The notes under the pieces are model-generated. The model was not told the origin of the DNA. It saw only the letters and a program-made list of their open reading frames with translations, and searched no databases. From NCBI RefSeq assembly GCF_026151205.1, contig NC_087082.1, positions 10,980,901 to 11,044,900 on the forward strand: DNA of 64,000 nt, written 5' to 3'. The position numbers were made by a program, and so were the translations under genes. The DNA is from Bolinopsis microptera (Eukaryota > Ctenophora > Tentaculata > Lobata > Bolinopsidae). Every line of letters starts with the position of its first letter. Within the stretch, counting starts at the first letter, position 1. Shown here in pieces: positions 45,501-56,835 of this stretch.

Positions 45501-48500
45501 TTTTGTGTTTTCGCTGCTAATTCTAAGGTACTATTGCACCCTGATGGCTTTTACCACACATCCGACATCACACGATTATTCATTCAGCTATATTTTTATT
45601 ATTAATCTCCACATTTTTCAGGAACACAAACTATTAACAGAAGAGTTTCAGCAGCAGTGCATGTCACCTATGAGTGGTCCCATGACCCCACTCAGTGCAC
45701 CTATGACCCCTGACATGAACCAGTCCCGATCCGGAGGACTCCCTGCCATTTCCAATACCCTCACTAATCTGGATAGTTGGGGGCAGAGTGCTAACATTAT
45801 ATGTCAGTACCTTGGGAACACCAAGTGAGTTGTTGGGGTAACTTGGGGGTTGCTGGGGTAACTCGGAGGTTGCTGGGGTAACTTGCAAGAAGCTCAAAAA
45901 ACTATCTAAATAGCAGTACAATAACTTGAAATAAAAAATAAGACTTATTATAAGATATCACGGCTCTGTAGTATGTAATCTATAACAATGACTGTTAAAT
46001 TTTCAACTATTTGTCTGAACAATAACACAACATGTTTAGAGACGTGTTGAACAAAATGTCGCCCAACAAGAGAGTAGCGATGCAGAGCAAGATGAAGCGA
46101 CTGCAAGGAAACCTGGACAAACATCTCCAAACTATCGAGCAAGCTCGACGGTATTTGAGGAGCAGTATTGAGACTACAGTGGCCAAGTTGTGCGTACAGA
46201 ACGAGATGATATTGCAGAATATCACTGATTATAAGCTGTCTCAACGTCGTGCGCTTGTAAGTATCTTGGTGGGTCTGTTGGTGGGTCTGTTGGTGGGTCT
46301 GTTGGTGGGTCTGTTGATGGGTCTGTTGGTGGGTCTGTTAATGGATCTGTTGGTGGGTCTGTTGGTGGGTCTGTTGGTGGGCTTAGGAAAATATTAAATT
46401 CTTCTAGGAAGCAACGGTTTTTGTTTCGAATAAAATGTATCGAAATAAGATTGAAATGATAGTGCTTATTAGAATAGTCACAATTATTTAAGATTGTAGT
46501 TTGAGTTTCTAATTGTTCGTTTCTTAAGGTAGGATTTGAAGCTCAAGTGAATATAAACGACGTAGAAGCTAGAGTTAAAAGTCACGTGGTTGAACTAGAA
46601 ACCTGCTTGCAACAGGTTTGTCAAAATTATATGTTTCATTTTAACCTCATCATCAGCTGTTCTAACTGCCTACAATCTAGCTTCATGATATTCTGGTTAT
46701 ACTCTTGGATTCACTTCTGCCGTCTAATGTTAACCCTTCCTTCTCTGTGTCACGTATTTGTTAGTGGTGAGTATTAGTCAATAAAATATGTAAGATCAAG
46801 ATAAATGATATTTTGTGAGCCGGAATTTTGTTTCAGATTCGCCTGGCTGTGCGGCACTACAACACCGTAAAAGACATCAGCTCCAACAGTCCAGACGAAT
46901 CAATGACCATCATATCACTCCGAGATAAGGTCAGTAGAATCATATCACTCCGAGATAAGGTCAGTACAATCATATCACTCCAAGATAAGGTCAGTACAAT
47001 CATATCACTCCGAGATAAGGTCAGTACAATCATATCACTCCGAGATAAGGTCAGTACAATCATATCACTCCAAGATATGGTCAGTACAATCATATCACTC
47101 CGAGATAAGGTCAGTACAATCATATCACTCCGAGATAAGGTCAGTACAATCATATCACTCCGAGATAAGGTCAGTACCATCATATCACTCCGAGATAAGG
47201 TCAGTACCATTATATCACTCCGAGATAAGGTCAGTACCATCATATCACTCCGAGATAAGGTCAGTACCATCATATCAATCCGAGATAAGGTCAGTACAAT
47301 CATATCACTCCGAGATAAGATCAGTACCATCATATCACTCCGAGATAAGGTCAGTACCATCATATCACTCCGAGATAAGGTCGGAAAATGTAGAAAATCT
47401 TGACTTAAGATTTGACTGGGCACCAGGGTAGTCCACTGTCTCCTATTCTCTTTCTGATTGTGGCCCAAACTTTCTCGAATAAAATTCAGATTAATCCCAA
47501 TATCAGGGGTCTTAACATATCAGGTGTGGAAATCTTACAGAGTCTCTTTGCAGACGACACTGATCTGTTTCTGAAAACTTCAATTGAAAGTGTACAGGCG
47601 GTTATGACAGAACTCAGAACTTTTGCTCAGTGCTCGGGGTGTAAAGCTAACATCGACAAAACTAGATGTATTCCTTTAGGTCGAGCTCGTCTTAATACAA
47701 CTCTACTAGAATCCCTTCAAAGTTTATACGGCTATGATTTTATAACAAATAACTTCACCGCTTTGGGTATAGTTTATATGAACGATGGCTCACTGATGGA
47801 TATTGTCAACAGTAATTATAATGATAAATTGATTAAGGTTCAGTCTTGGATAAACCGATGGAGCAAGAGGGATTTGACGCTTATGGGTAAATGCACAGTC
47901 ATTAAAACCCTTCTCTTTTCCCAATTAACATATCTTGTTTCTCCTCTCCCTCGACCGGATGCTTCCTTTATCAGAATCTTTGACACGGCTATTTTCCATT
48001 TTCTTTGGGGTTGCAAACGCGATAAAGTAAAACGTGAGATTATTACCCGAAATAAGGAACATGGAGGCCTGGGACTTTTTTATTTATCTGATTTTATTAT
48101 AGGTCTTAAAACCAGCCTCATATCCAAGCTACTAAATAATTCCTTTCACCACACTTGGAAAGATATTATGATTATGCAGCTGAAATTTCCTGACCATATC
48201 ACCATCTCCGTAGAAAACGGTCTCGCTAAAACCAACTGCCATTTTACTCAAGACGTCCTTAATTGTTACACTGAGTGGAAGATAAGTTCGGTAAATGCAG
48301 CTTTGGGTTCTATTGATCACTGCGTGTGGTACAACCAAGCAATAACCGACATCGGGGCCAAACTTTAAAACAATCATCTGATTGATAAGGGAATATTTTA
48401 CATCTCAGATTTCCTTTCTATAGACCAAAGTACAATCCTTAACTACGATATGTTCATTAACAAGTGGGAGTTGTCTCCAAATACTATTTCCAAAACTGAG

Positions 48501-51500
48501 TACTGTAACATTATCATGGGGATACGGAGATATAACTGCCCCACTATTAACTCAAGGAATATTGAGTTTGTTGACTCAAATATAAAACTTAAATTTTTAC
48601 ATTCTGTAACTGGACAGGTGAAGGGAAGTAAAATTCGGGATAAAATGTACGACTCTATCTGCCCAAACGAGCTGTCCCCATTACGTCAATGGGTTATTGA
48701 CCTAAATAATCAACCAATAGAATGGGCGGTCGTTCTTAGCAACCTATTTTTCTTAGTATCTAAAAATTTTAAGTTGATTCAATTTCAGTACAAACTTTTA
48801 ATGAGGATCACGACGTGTAGATACATGAGACACAAAATGAAAATTGTTACAGATACTTATACTCCCATGTGTAGCCTGTGTAACACATACTTAGAAACAA
48901 TTCCTCATATCTATCTCCATTGTATCCACACAAATAGCTTCATCACAATACTTGAAGACTTTATAAAAAGGAAAATCGATAGAAATTACAAAGACCCCAA
49001 TAAAATTAATTTTATAGTTTGTAATCACACTTCACAAATTATAAATTATTTTAATATTGTTGCCAAATGGTACATTAGCAAAAGATTTCAGGCAGGGGAC
49101 ATGCCGATCTGGCAGGGATATATCAAACTTCTTAAACTTTCACTTACAGGAGACAAAATAGGCCACAAAAGTTCTATTGTGTCGATCTTGGCCGATTAGG
49201 GCAAATTGTCCACCCCATTTATATTGCTGTCTTTGTTATTTTATTATCAATGGTTATTGTTACTATCTTACAGTACTACTAACTGTTTTTTGTAGTACAT
49301 GCCCTGCTTCCTTCCATTCCTAAACTACCTTACAAGCTCTTCCTCTTTTACACCCTTTTCAATCACTTCATTTCACTCATTCACTTCATATCTTATTACC
49401 ACAGTATCTGCCAAAACCAACATGGCCCATGTGGAAGGGGGCCTTGACGTTGTTGACCACTTGGCCCTGCATCCCAAGCTGACGGTCGGCCTCCACTCTC
49501 TAAAAACATACCGTCAGTGAAGGCAGATGGTCAGCAAATAGCGATGCTAGGGCTTGGTGTGAACAGATCTTGACCTACTTTCACACCTTTGGGACGACTC
49601 TCGCAAATGCGAGAGTAATGACCCCGGGGAGGGCCCCATTGGTTTTAGTAGGTTGCATATTTAAAAAAAAAAAAAAAAATAAAAAGAAAAAAAAAAAGAA
49701 AAAAAATAAAGATTTGACTGGGCAATAATATGTAAGTTACACAAGGAATGTTCCTGTATTGAGTTTCACTTTGTGTACTACACGGTGTATCGTTTACAGA
49801 GTATGGGTTATATAACCTTGGAAATATGTTGATTTTAAAACAAAATACAGGGTATTACTACAATTACTAGTTCATTCCTCTTAGCTCTACCTTATCAGCT
49901 TTTAGAAATACTTCTAATTCACAGGTTGTAAACCTTATCAAGAACCTAGTAAGCAACGCATTGGTTATTGAGGAGCTGCCCTCGGCTATTCTTAAGAAAG
50001 ACACCAAGTTCGCAGCTACTCTTAGACTGTTGGTTGGCGGACATTTCGGTATCAAGATGAACCTACCAGAGGTAAGGAAGTACTGGAACTGATGTGTTTA
50101 TCTAATCTGATTTTAACGTTTTGATATAATATTTCTATGCCCACTACAACACCCCTCTAATAGTAGTATTGCAGGTCACGTGTACGCTAGTGTCCTTCTC
50201 CCAGATACAGGACATCCTGTCTGGAGAGGTGCTACCTAACAAGACCGGCTGTGGTGACATCCTCAACGGGAGCAATGTCATGGAGCATCACCCCTCCACC
50301 AACTCAGTCAAACTCTTCATGAAGAAACTCATGCTCAAAAAGTTACTATCCAACTTTTTCCATTGAAATTGGCTACATTTTACAGGGATACGACCCATCT
50401 GAATTTCAAGCTACCTTTTAAAAACCAAAATATTTTAAAATCTTAAGAACTAGTCACGTGTTAAAGTCCGCTGTAACGAGGACTATGACAGGTACACGAG
50501 AGCGTCTTCAGCGGACAAGGCGGGGGAGGAGAGGTACGGACTATGTTTCACCTCCACACTCTCCCTCCACCTAGCGGAGGAGCAGAGTATCACTCTCTGT
50601 ACCATCAGTCCTAGTTTAGCTCTTATTGTTCACACCAGACAGGTACAGCACAACTTTTAAGGGAGTTTTTTGTGGAGTTTTATCAGATTTTTTGAAGTGA
50701 AAGCAGCTTTTTCGTAATTTAATGAGTATATTGTAATTGTTCATTATACGAAGGTTATTTTGCATGTCGAAGTTTTTATTAACAGCTTTAATGAAAACAT
50801 TTGTCTACGATATGATTCCACAGATAGCATTAGCGGAGGCAACAGTGATCTGGGACAACTCCTTTTGTCAAAACGGTGAGAAACCAATCGAAGAAGTCAC
50901 TTGGGCCCAACTTGGCAAAGTTTTGTCGTCCTGGTTCAAGATGCAGACTGGGAGAGGTCTCTCCGATAACAATGTTAGGTGTTTGGGCCGGAAACTCTTG
51001 CGGAGTGATCACGTGTCAGACAAGGTAATGTTCTTGGTTTGTTTATTAGTTGTTATTGTTTCACAGCACGAATACTCATGTAAGAACCGCTCAGTGTATG
51101 GTCCTGACTCCTGAAATATATAATCGAAATAACTTATTCGTGTCTAATACAATATAACTCAGGATACTGTGTCGTGGAAAGTGTTTGCTAAGGAGAACCA
51201 AGCAGACCGAGCGTTTTCATTCTGGGACTGGGTCTACAGTGCCTACGATCTGATAGACAAGTGTCTGAGGGACTTGTGGAAGGATGGGCTGGTTGAAGGT
51301 TTCATCAGTAAGGATGAGGTGCAGAGTCTGTTATACAAGTGTGAACCTAATACCTTCATCTTAAGGTACAAGTCCGCAAGTTTGTACTGCTCACAACTTC
51401 AATCTCAACCAATTTAATTCCTTGACCGTCTGATGCTGCTCTAATCCTGACCATTATAAGAGTATGATTCAGGGCACCATTGCCCTATTATAAAAATTTA

Positions 51501-53287
51501 ATAGATTTGCCTGTCTCCAATTGATTTTAGCTTCACTTAATTATTGTTTATTTTCTGCAAACGATAAAATTTATTGATACATGAAATATTATATGTTGAC
51601 GGTCTTTAAACAAAAATCAACTAACCCCAGGTTTAGTGACAGCATGGTAGGGGGTATAAGTGCCAGCTGGTTACACCAAGAACCAGGCGGGAGATCTCCG
51701 GGTGAGATACTCCATCTGGAGCCCAGCACCCACCGGGGCTTGTCTTACATATCTCTGGCAGAGCGCATTATGGGGCTCCCGGATTTGAAAGTTCTGTATC
51801 CGAATAAGCCGAAGAATCAAGTTTTCTCTAAGTACATACAGGTCAGTATTAAAAGGGTTTGTCATGTTTGGTAGAGGCAGGTGTATCCTGTTGTCATGAG
51901 TTTTCGGTACTGACGTTACAATCTTTTTAGTCGAACTAATTTTCTGGTTTATAAAATTTGTTTATTAGATAATTGATATCATTTAAATTGTTCATTTCGC
52001 AGAAACGTGAGATGGGAGCTTCCGACACGGCATATGTTAGACAGAACATCAGCGTGTCAGTAGATCTACCTAGACATCATTCTGCGCCGTTACTTAGCAA
52101 CGGTAAGTGGGATTGCTCCTAAGCTCGATGGTTGTTGAAGATATAAGGTCCACTATCATCTCTTGATAACTCAACAATGATCTTTTCGCTCAAATGTAAT
52201 CTTCGCTAGAAATGAATTTGATTGATATATTCGTTTTGTCCCCAGATTCAAGTTTTGGCAGCACGTTAAACTCACCCTGCACCCCCTACCTGGACGATGA
52301 CTTGTTTGACTCGCTCGACTGCTCCGACTTTAATGTTTCACCTACTGCAGCACATGAGGTTTGTCAACAATAAGCGAATATATCTTCAGTGTAAGCAAAT
52401 TAAAGTTTCCGTGATTCTGAGAGAAACCAGATTTCAGTACCGAAAGTCGCAGCCACAAATACATTTTGTTCTGGATATTCTTTGTATTCATCGATGGAAA
52501 GTATACACTGGAAAGTATACACTGTATACTTTCCATCGATGAATACAAAGTAATTCACCACCAATAATATTGTATGGCTAAAATCATGTGTCTTAGAAGC
52601 AAACGAGGTAATAATTCCAGTGCGGCCCCATAGAACATGTCCCTAAGTTTCGTGGAGAGAGCCTCCGAGTAACTAACTAACTTGTCTGGGAAAGTTGTAA
52701 TTCTCAATAATAACCCCATAATTCACATCTCTAATTCTATCCTTATAATCGCAGCCAAACAAACTCCAAAAACATTACTTGTTACGATCACCTATAAACG
52801 TATTTAACGTAATTAGTCTTCACTTATTTAAACTTAAAGGCACGTGAAATTAAATGCTGTCCCCTATTATATTTAGAAGTGTTAATGGTGATGCTTAACG
52901 CAGCACTAGCAATCGATAAATTCCCACAAAAAAACTGACTATATATAGTCAATGTATTATATATACATTATAATATATAATGTATATATAATATATAATA
53001 TATACATTATACAGTATACACGCACATTGTACAAACCCTATGCTATCCCTCAGATGCCGGATGACCAGTACCCGAACCCGCACTCTGACTCCACCATCTA
53101 CACTCATCCTGATAGCATGTTGACCGAGTCCAGCATGTACTCCGTCGGTGACATCGAACCTTCACTCGCTGAACTCGATCTGGACTCACTTATCAACACT
53201 GCTCAGAATAATCTGAACTCGATAAGTAACATTAACAACGGGAATTCGAGTACTGATCATGACATGTTTTTTGGGGATCATTGGTGA
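42509..53287 (+). CDS. STAT: STAT transcription factor, 16 exons, complete
   Basis: Exons: 42509-42586, 45080-45187, 45322-45462, 45622-45824, 46040-46256, 46529-46615, 46837-46929 (minimum), 49925-50071, 50175-50341, 50492-50642, 50824-51024, 51163-51365, 51631-51841, 52003-52102, 52246-52358 and 53054-53287. Phases close to 817 aa. It starts MAQWGALVTQPNRALQLYRD, and VRHHLAHYIESRSW follows (N-domain). The coiled coil covers about 110-309. The DNA-binding region has TKFAATLRLLVGGHFGIKMN and GDILNGSNVMEHH, then ATVIWDNSF. The linker has FSFWDWVYSAYDLI. The SH2 domain has NTFILRFSDSMVGGISASW with Arg599 as the phosphotyrosine contact. Tyr680 in DTAYVRQNISVS aligns with the activating Tyr of STAT1. 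The acidic tail (PYLDDDLFDSLDCSD) suits transactivation. Family members dimerise after JAK phosphorylation and enter the nucleus. Exon 7 length is uncertain because of repeated donors. Confidence 0.96.
42779..42804 (+). repeat. Short perfect palindrome in STAT intron 1
   Basis: CAAGCCCTCTTC pairs with GAAGAGGGCTTG with no spacer, giving a small cruciform or hairpin. Confidence 0.7.
43320..44417 (-). CDS. Secreted pentraxin/LamG-like protein, 2 exons, nested in STAT intron 1
   Basis: Reverse-strand exons: 44417-43677 (247 codons) and 43433-43320 (37 codons plus TAG). The donor is AAG|GTTAGA and the acceptor TATCCCAG, both phase 0, giving 284 aa. The signal peptide MFLFYLTLLILAYSVEQSSA is followed by a lectin-like beta-sandwich. 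WHHVCITW at 108-115 fits the pentraxin HxCxxW signature, and Cys53 (ISVCSW) is placed to pair with Cys112. LNVYKRQLEAGEVGKMFSAG resembles the family C-terminal strand and helix. The last exon is a charged helix (DDEILKRMEDQFEVLEEFFG) outside the usual fold. Family members bind carbohydrate or phosphocholine extracellularly, often in innate recognition; that role is inferred. The gene lies entirely within STAT intron 1 on the opposite strand. Confidence 0.85.
45829..45890 (+). repeat. 20-bp tandem repeat starting at the STAT exon 4 donor
   Basis: Three copies of GTTGCTGGGGTAACTTGGGG (with variants) begin 5 bp after the donor GTGAGT at 45825. Confidence 0.8.
46267..46388 (+). repeat. 12-bp tandem repeat near the STAT exon 5 donor
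   Basis: About ten copies of GGTGGGTCTGTT begin 10 bp after the donor GTAAGT at 46257. One variant unit has GATGG. The frame through it is open but lies beyond a strong donor. Confidence 0.92.
46911..47390 (+). repeat. 30-bp tandem repeat duplicating the STAT exon 7 end and donor, 16 copies
   Basis: The unit is CATATCACTCCGAGATAAGG followed by TCAGTACAAT. Each copy repeats the coding end of exon 7 and its AAG|GTCAGT donor. Sixteen copies lie at a strict 30-bp period, all open in the STAT frame (decapeptide VSTIISLRDK). Copy 14 has AAGATCAGT and lacks GT, and the last copy reads GTCGGA. The reverse-strand 203-codon frame is a shadow. Confidence 0.97.
47423..49708 (+). mobile_element. 5'-truncated L1/Tx1-like LINE in STAT intron 7
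   Basis: A 16-bp target duplication AAGATTTGACTGGGCA lies at 47407-47422 and 49709-49724, and an A-rich tail covers about 49663-49708. The ORF enters at RT motif B (HQGSPLSPILF), has the catalytic LFADDTDLF, then KVQSWINRWSKRDLTLMGK, FLWGCKRDK, KEHGGLGLFYLSDF and a CSLCNTYLETIPHIYLHC zf-RVT-like knuckle. It is interrupted by one in-frame TAA at 48366-48368 and then runs to the stop at 49199. Same orientation as STAT. Confidence 0.93.
52480..52550 (+). repeat. Perfect 28-bp inverted repeat with 15-bp loop, STAT intron 15
   Basis: CTTTGTATTCATCGATGGAA through GTATACA at 52480-52507 is exactly reverse-complemented at 52523-52550. The loop partly repeats the arm (GGAAAGTATACAC). Confidence 0.9.
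52930..53030 (+). repeat. AT-rich palindromic tract before the last STAT exon
   Basis: Interleaved TATATATACATTATA palindromes, ending about 25 bp before the exon 16 acceptor. The 5' part of the frame starting at 52952 is intronic. Confidence 0.75.
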
Positions 53288-53978
53288 CGTTTTGGATGTA
53301 AGATTACGTCACGTGAGGAATTGATGACGTCACGTGAGGAATTGATGACGTCACTTGATGATTGAAAGAATGATTTTGACATTGTAAGGATACGTGACAC
53401 CCTGAGTTCTTTTGTGGGTTTTATTTGATTTTGATGGGAATTTTCTGCTTGTTTCTTCTTTTTTGCTCATTTTATCTGTCGGCTTACGGCTAGATCTGTT
53501 TTATTCATGTGTGCATCTATTATAATCGACTAAGCCAGACTGGGCTTAGACATACAATTACATCTGTCTTCTGTATGTATCTACCGTCCGGGCGTGACAT
53601 AGTCGAAGTACTATAATTTTTTGTGGAACAAAGCTGTTTAAATTCCATGTTTTTTTGTACAATTTTGTAAAATAGTTTTTTGCGAAACGATTTCAAATGT
53701 TTATATCCACAGAATGTGCTATTAAAATGGAAATAATTAACAATTATCTTTCAATTCAATGTTGCAATGTTACAAGGTATCATGTAGTTTCATTGAGGGC
53801 TGAAAGTTTGCCAAAATATAATTTATTTCGCTATGTTTCATGAAACTCCCAAGATATAAATGATAAAAACTATTGCCTATATTGTAAAAGTTCATTACAT
53901 CGATGTTTCACTCTAGATATAATGTATACGATGGTGTGAAGAACAATTAACGATATCGCTCGTGTTCGATTTACGGAT
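53288..53978. other. STAT 3' region with CRE-like repeats
   Basis: A 21-bp unit, GACGTCACGTGAGGAATTGA(T), occurs about 2.5 times at 53304-53361, just after the STAT stop. Each copy carries TGACGTCA- or CACGTG-type sites. AATAATTAAC-rich sequence follows. No further gene before 53979. Confidence 0.55.
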
Positions 53979-55199
53979 ATGAAGCTGAAGTGTGTGTCCC
54001 ACATAGTACTAATTCAGCAAATATTTCTTATCCTACTATGTATCAAAGTAAGTTATTAAGATCTATCTACTCACCGTTTGCAACGACTTTATCGTTTCGT
54101 AATTTCTATTATTTAAAAAAATATCTTCACACCCTAGCTCCATACTATGAGTAATTTGTTTCACTTCTAGATGAAAAGCTCGAATAGAAACACGGGTTAT
54201 TTTTCACGAAGCTTATTTTCTATCAAAGATCGCTGAAAAATTAGGAATAATTTCCTCAGGTTGACAAGGTACATTTAATTTAGACATTGTTTTTGAAAAT
54301 TTCCTTGTGTTCAGGTTGACAAGGGACACATGTGGAACTGGTTTTTACTTTTCACCCCGGTATGGATTATCAATGCACTCCTCTTTATACCCCTTGTTTA
54401 CGAGACTTTCCTTGTGAGTATAACATAATCACTTCTAGATCCTCGTCTTAAATGTTTCAGTTGGCCAGGGTGCCAGTTGATCTCTGAGTTTTGATCTATT
54501 TTTGCGCCAAAACTATCTAACTTAGATTACGCCCATCCCGGACGTATGCTAACATCAGTGTCTTCATCTCTGTCCTGGAAGGTTTATCTGAATAAATCTG
54601 ACATCTCATCCATTCCTTCATAATCATAATTCATATCAACTGTTTCACAATCGGTGTTGATATTTAACGTTTGACTCAAATCCCAGATAGTGCGGTCTCG
54701 AAGTGAGGAGGGAAGAACAAATAGCCCCCCAAAAGTGAAGACCCCTCTCTTTGTGGTGCTGTATCTTGGGTTACTCGTCTCTAAACTGGCTGCAGAGATC
54801 CTTATATGTCTTAAGAAGGGAACGGTGAGATTGATATATTGTGGTTTTTTATGTTGTTGTGACGTAATCAAGAGAAGTGTGACGTCACAGATATAATTGT
54901 GACGTCACGTAGGGATAGATTAATCTTGTTTTGGGCTTTCTTACTTTGAGAATAATCATCTGCTTATCACTTACTTACTTTATGAAAATTTAGCAGATAA
55001 TAAATATCTCACTGCAACGATTTTATTTTTAACTTGATTTATATTGCTTTTTGATATCTGATACTAACTATTTCCCTGATTTCAGTATCCGGAGCTAAGT
55101 TGGTACTACGTCTTCTTCCCCATGATAATCTCTCTGTTTGGACTTCTTCTCGGCTCCGTTTATATCACATATTGCGATATGTTGACAGTAAGGAGGTGA
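53979..55199 (+). CDS. TMEM60-like: TMEM60-like four-helix membrane protein, 4 exons, complete
   Basis: Exons: 53979-54047, 54315-54413, 54687-54824 and 55086-55199; all are phase 0, giving 139 aa (human TMEM60 is about 133). Four hydrophobic segments: SHIVLIQQIFLILLCI, MWNWFLLFTPVWIINALLFI, TPLFVVLYLGLLVSKLAAEI and YYVFFPMIISLFGLLLGSVY. The WNWFLxFxPVWI motif in helix 2 and the hydrophilic loop between helices 2 and 3 match my memory of the TMEM60/TMEM185 group. Molecular function is unknown for the family. The exon 2 start is preceded by a near-duplicate of its acceptor region at about 54255. AATAAA near 55312 could be the poly(A) signal. Confidence 0.7.
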
Positions 55200-56040
55200 A
55201 CATTTCAGCTAACGTTCCAAGGAACATTCCATCAGTCTTCTTTTGGGTTGTGGTCTGCGAGTTATTATAATGTTTGTGCACATTTCTGCGGTGTTCGGAA
55301 ATGATTTCAGAATAAACGCTCCGAGTGCTCAATACTGAACGAACAGAAGAAGGGATTCAAGATTTCTGGGTGAATTTCATCTGTTTGTGCCTTATGTTCA
55401 GTGAACGTTCCTACATGTCGACACTCGGTTATCAAGCTCAACTGATTTACCTCATATTGGTGAAAACTCGTCCCTCTCAGAAAGTATTTATTTGTGTGAA
55501 GTTACAAGATGAAATGAAGCGAATTATAGCGTCTACAATAACATTGATTTAGTTAGACAAAAAAACAATCTAATATCATGTATTTTGGGATAATTATTAG
55601 TATATTGGTATAATGTCTACAGGTTATTTGAGCTTTATCTGATATGTTTGTACTCAGGTATGGCCAATAGCCAAGATGTTCATTTCGTCACGAGTACAGG
55701 GTAACTTATTGTGTGTACTGCAACTAACATGCTCGTGTAGATTCTCTAAGGTTTATACATTTGTAAACCAATGTTTGGTGGAGAAATTAGATTGCTGGGA
55801 ACATAAGACGGGAACTCAAATAAACATAAGACCACATAATGTAAATTGAGGGAAATATGTGTCAACTGTCAAGAAGAACTACTTTGTAATATAACTGTCC
55901 TGGGGAAGTTATCACAGAAATGTCAGTCATAATGTCCACTGCCAGGGCCCGTTGTAAATTGTATATGTTCAGAGATAACAGTACATTTTAAAACGGCTAA
56001 CAAAACGTTAATGAATACTTAGCGTTGGAAGCGCTATTTC

Positions 56041-56101
56041 TTGAGAGTACATTGAAGGTACATTGAGAGTACGTTGAGAGCACATTGAGAGTACATTGAA
56101 C
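56041..56101 (+). repeat. 13-bp tandem repeat GAGAGTACATTGA
   Basis: Four to five imperfect copies in the gene-poor interval. Confidence 0.7.
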
Positions 56102-56536
56102 AACAGCTTAGATAAAGCGCTGTCACATAATACTTGGACATGGGAAAATAGGTTCCTTCTGAACAGTTTCATTGTGAAACATACACGACTGTATTCGAGA
56201 TGTTGCATTTGTTTTTATGCCGTGTCAAGTTTCTAAGATAATGCTTACTATTTTCCGCCTTTTTCTCCCACTTTTCTCTCAATAACTTCAACGGTGCGAT
56301 GTGGTTTCTTGTATGTGTTTTCTGTGATAATTTCTGTTTCACGTTTATGAGATATTGTGTTCCCTTTTGGCTTATTATTGTGCGTATCTCATCGTCCAAC
56401 AGATAGTTTAGAACATCGTTATAAGAAAAACATTGTCTCTTTGAATGATCCTTAACCATATAATACTTACTGCTCAGAATTACGAGGGGAACTCTTTTAG
56501 TATAGTGAATCAACACACCCCCATGTATAATGTATA

Positions 56537-56835
56537 CGGTGTACTGTGTACTGTATACTGTGTACTGTATACTGTATACTGTGTACTGTATACTGTGTAC
56601 TGTATACTGTGTACTGTATACTGTGTACTGTGTACTGTATACTGTATACTGTATACTGTATACTGTATACTGTGTACTGTGTACTGTGTACTGTATACTG
56701 TATACAGTATACTGTATACTGTATACTGTATACTGTATACTGTATACTGTATACTGTATACTGTATACTGTGTATACTGTATACTGTATACTGTATACTG
56801 TATACTGTATACTGTATACTGTATACAGTATACTA
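56537..56835 (+). repeat. 7-bp minisatellite TACTGTA / TACTGTG, about 300 bp
   Basis: Tandem TGTATAC and TGTGTAC units. GTATAC is self-complementary, so the array is open in all six frames and can fold on itself. It ends in a TAC/CTA triplet run near 56835. Confidence 0.95.

Noticed and set aside
46857-47468. A reverse-strand 203-codon repeat protein opposite the STAT exon 7 array
   Set aside because: It is a shadow of a 30-bp period without stops; there is no start context, splice structure or recognisable domain.
50342-50491. A phase break between STAT exons 9 and 10
   Set aside because: It appeared when exon 10 was started at 50467. The acceptor at 50491 (TATGACAG) restores phase with a canonical GT-AG intron.
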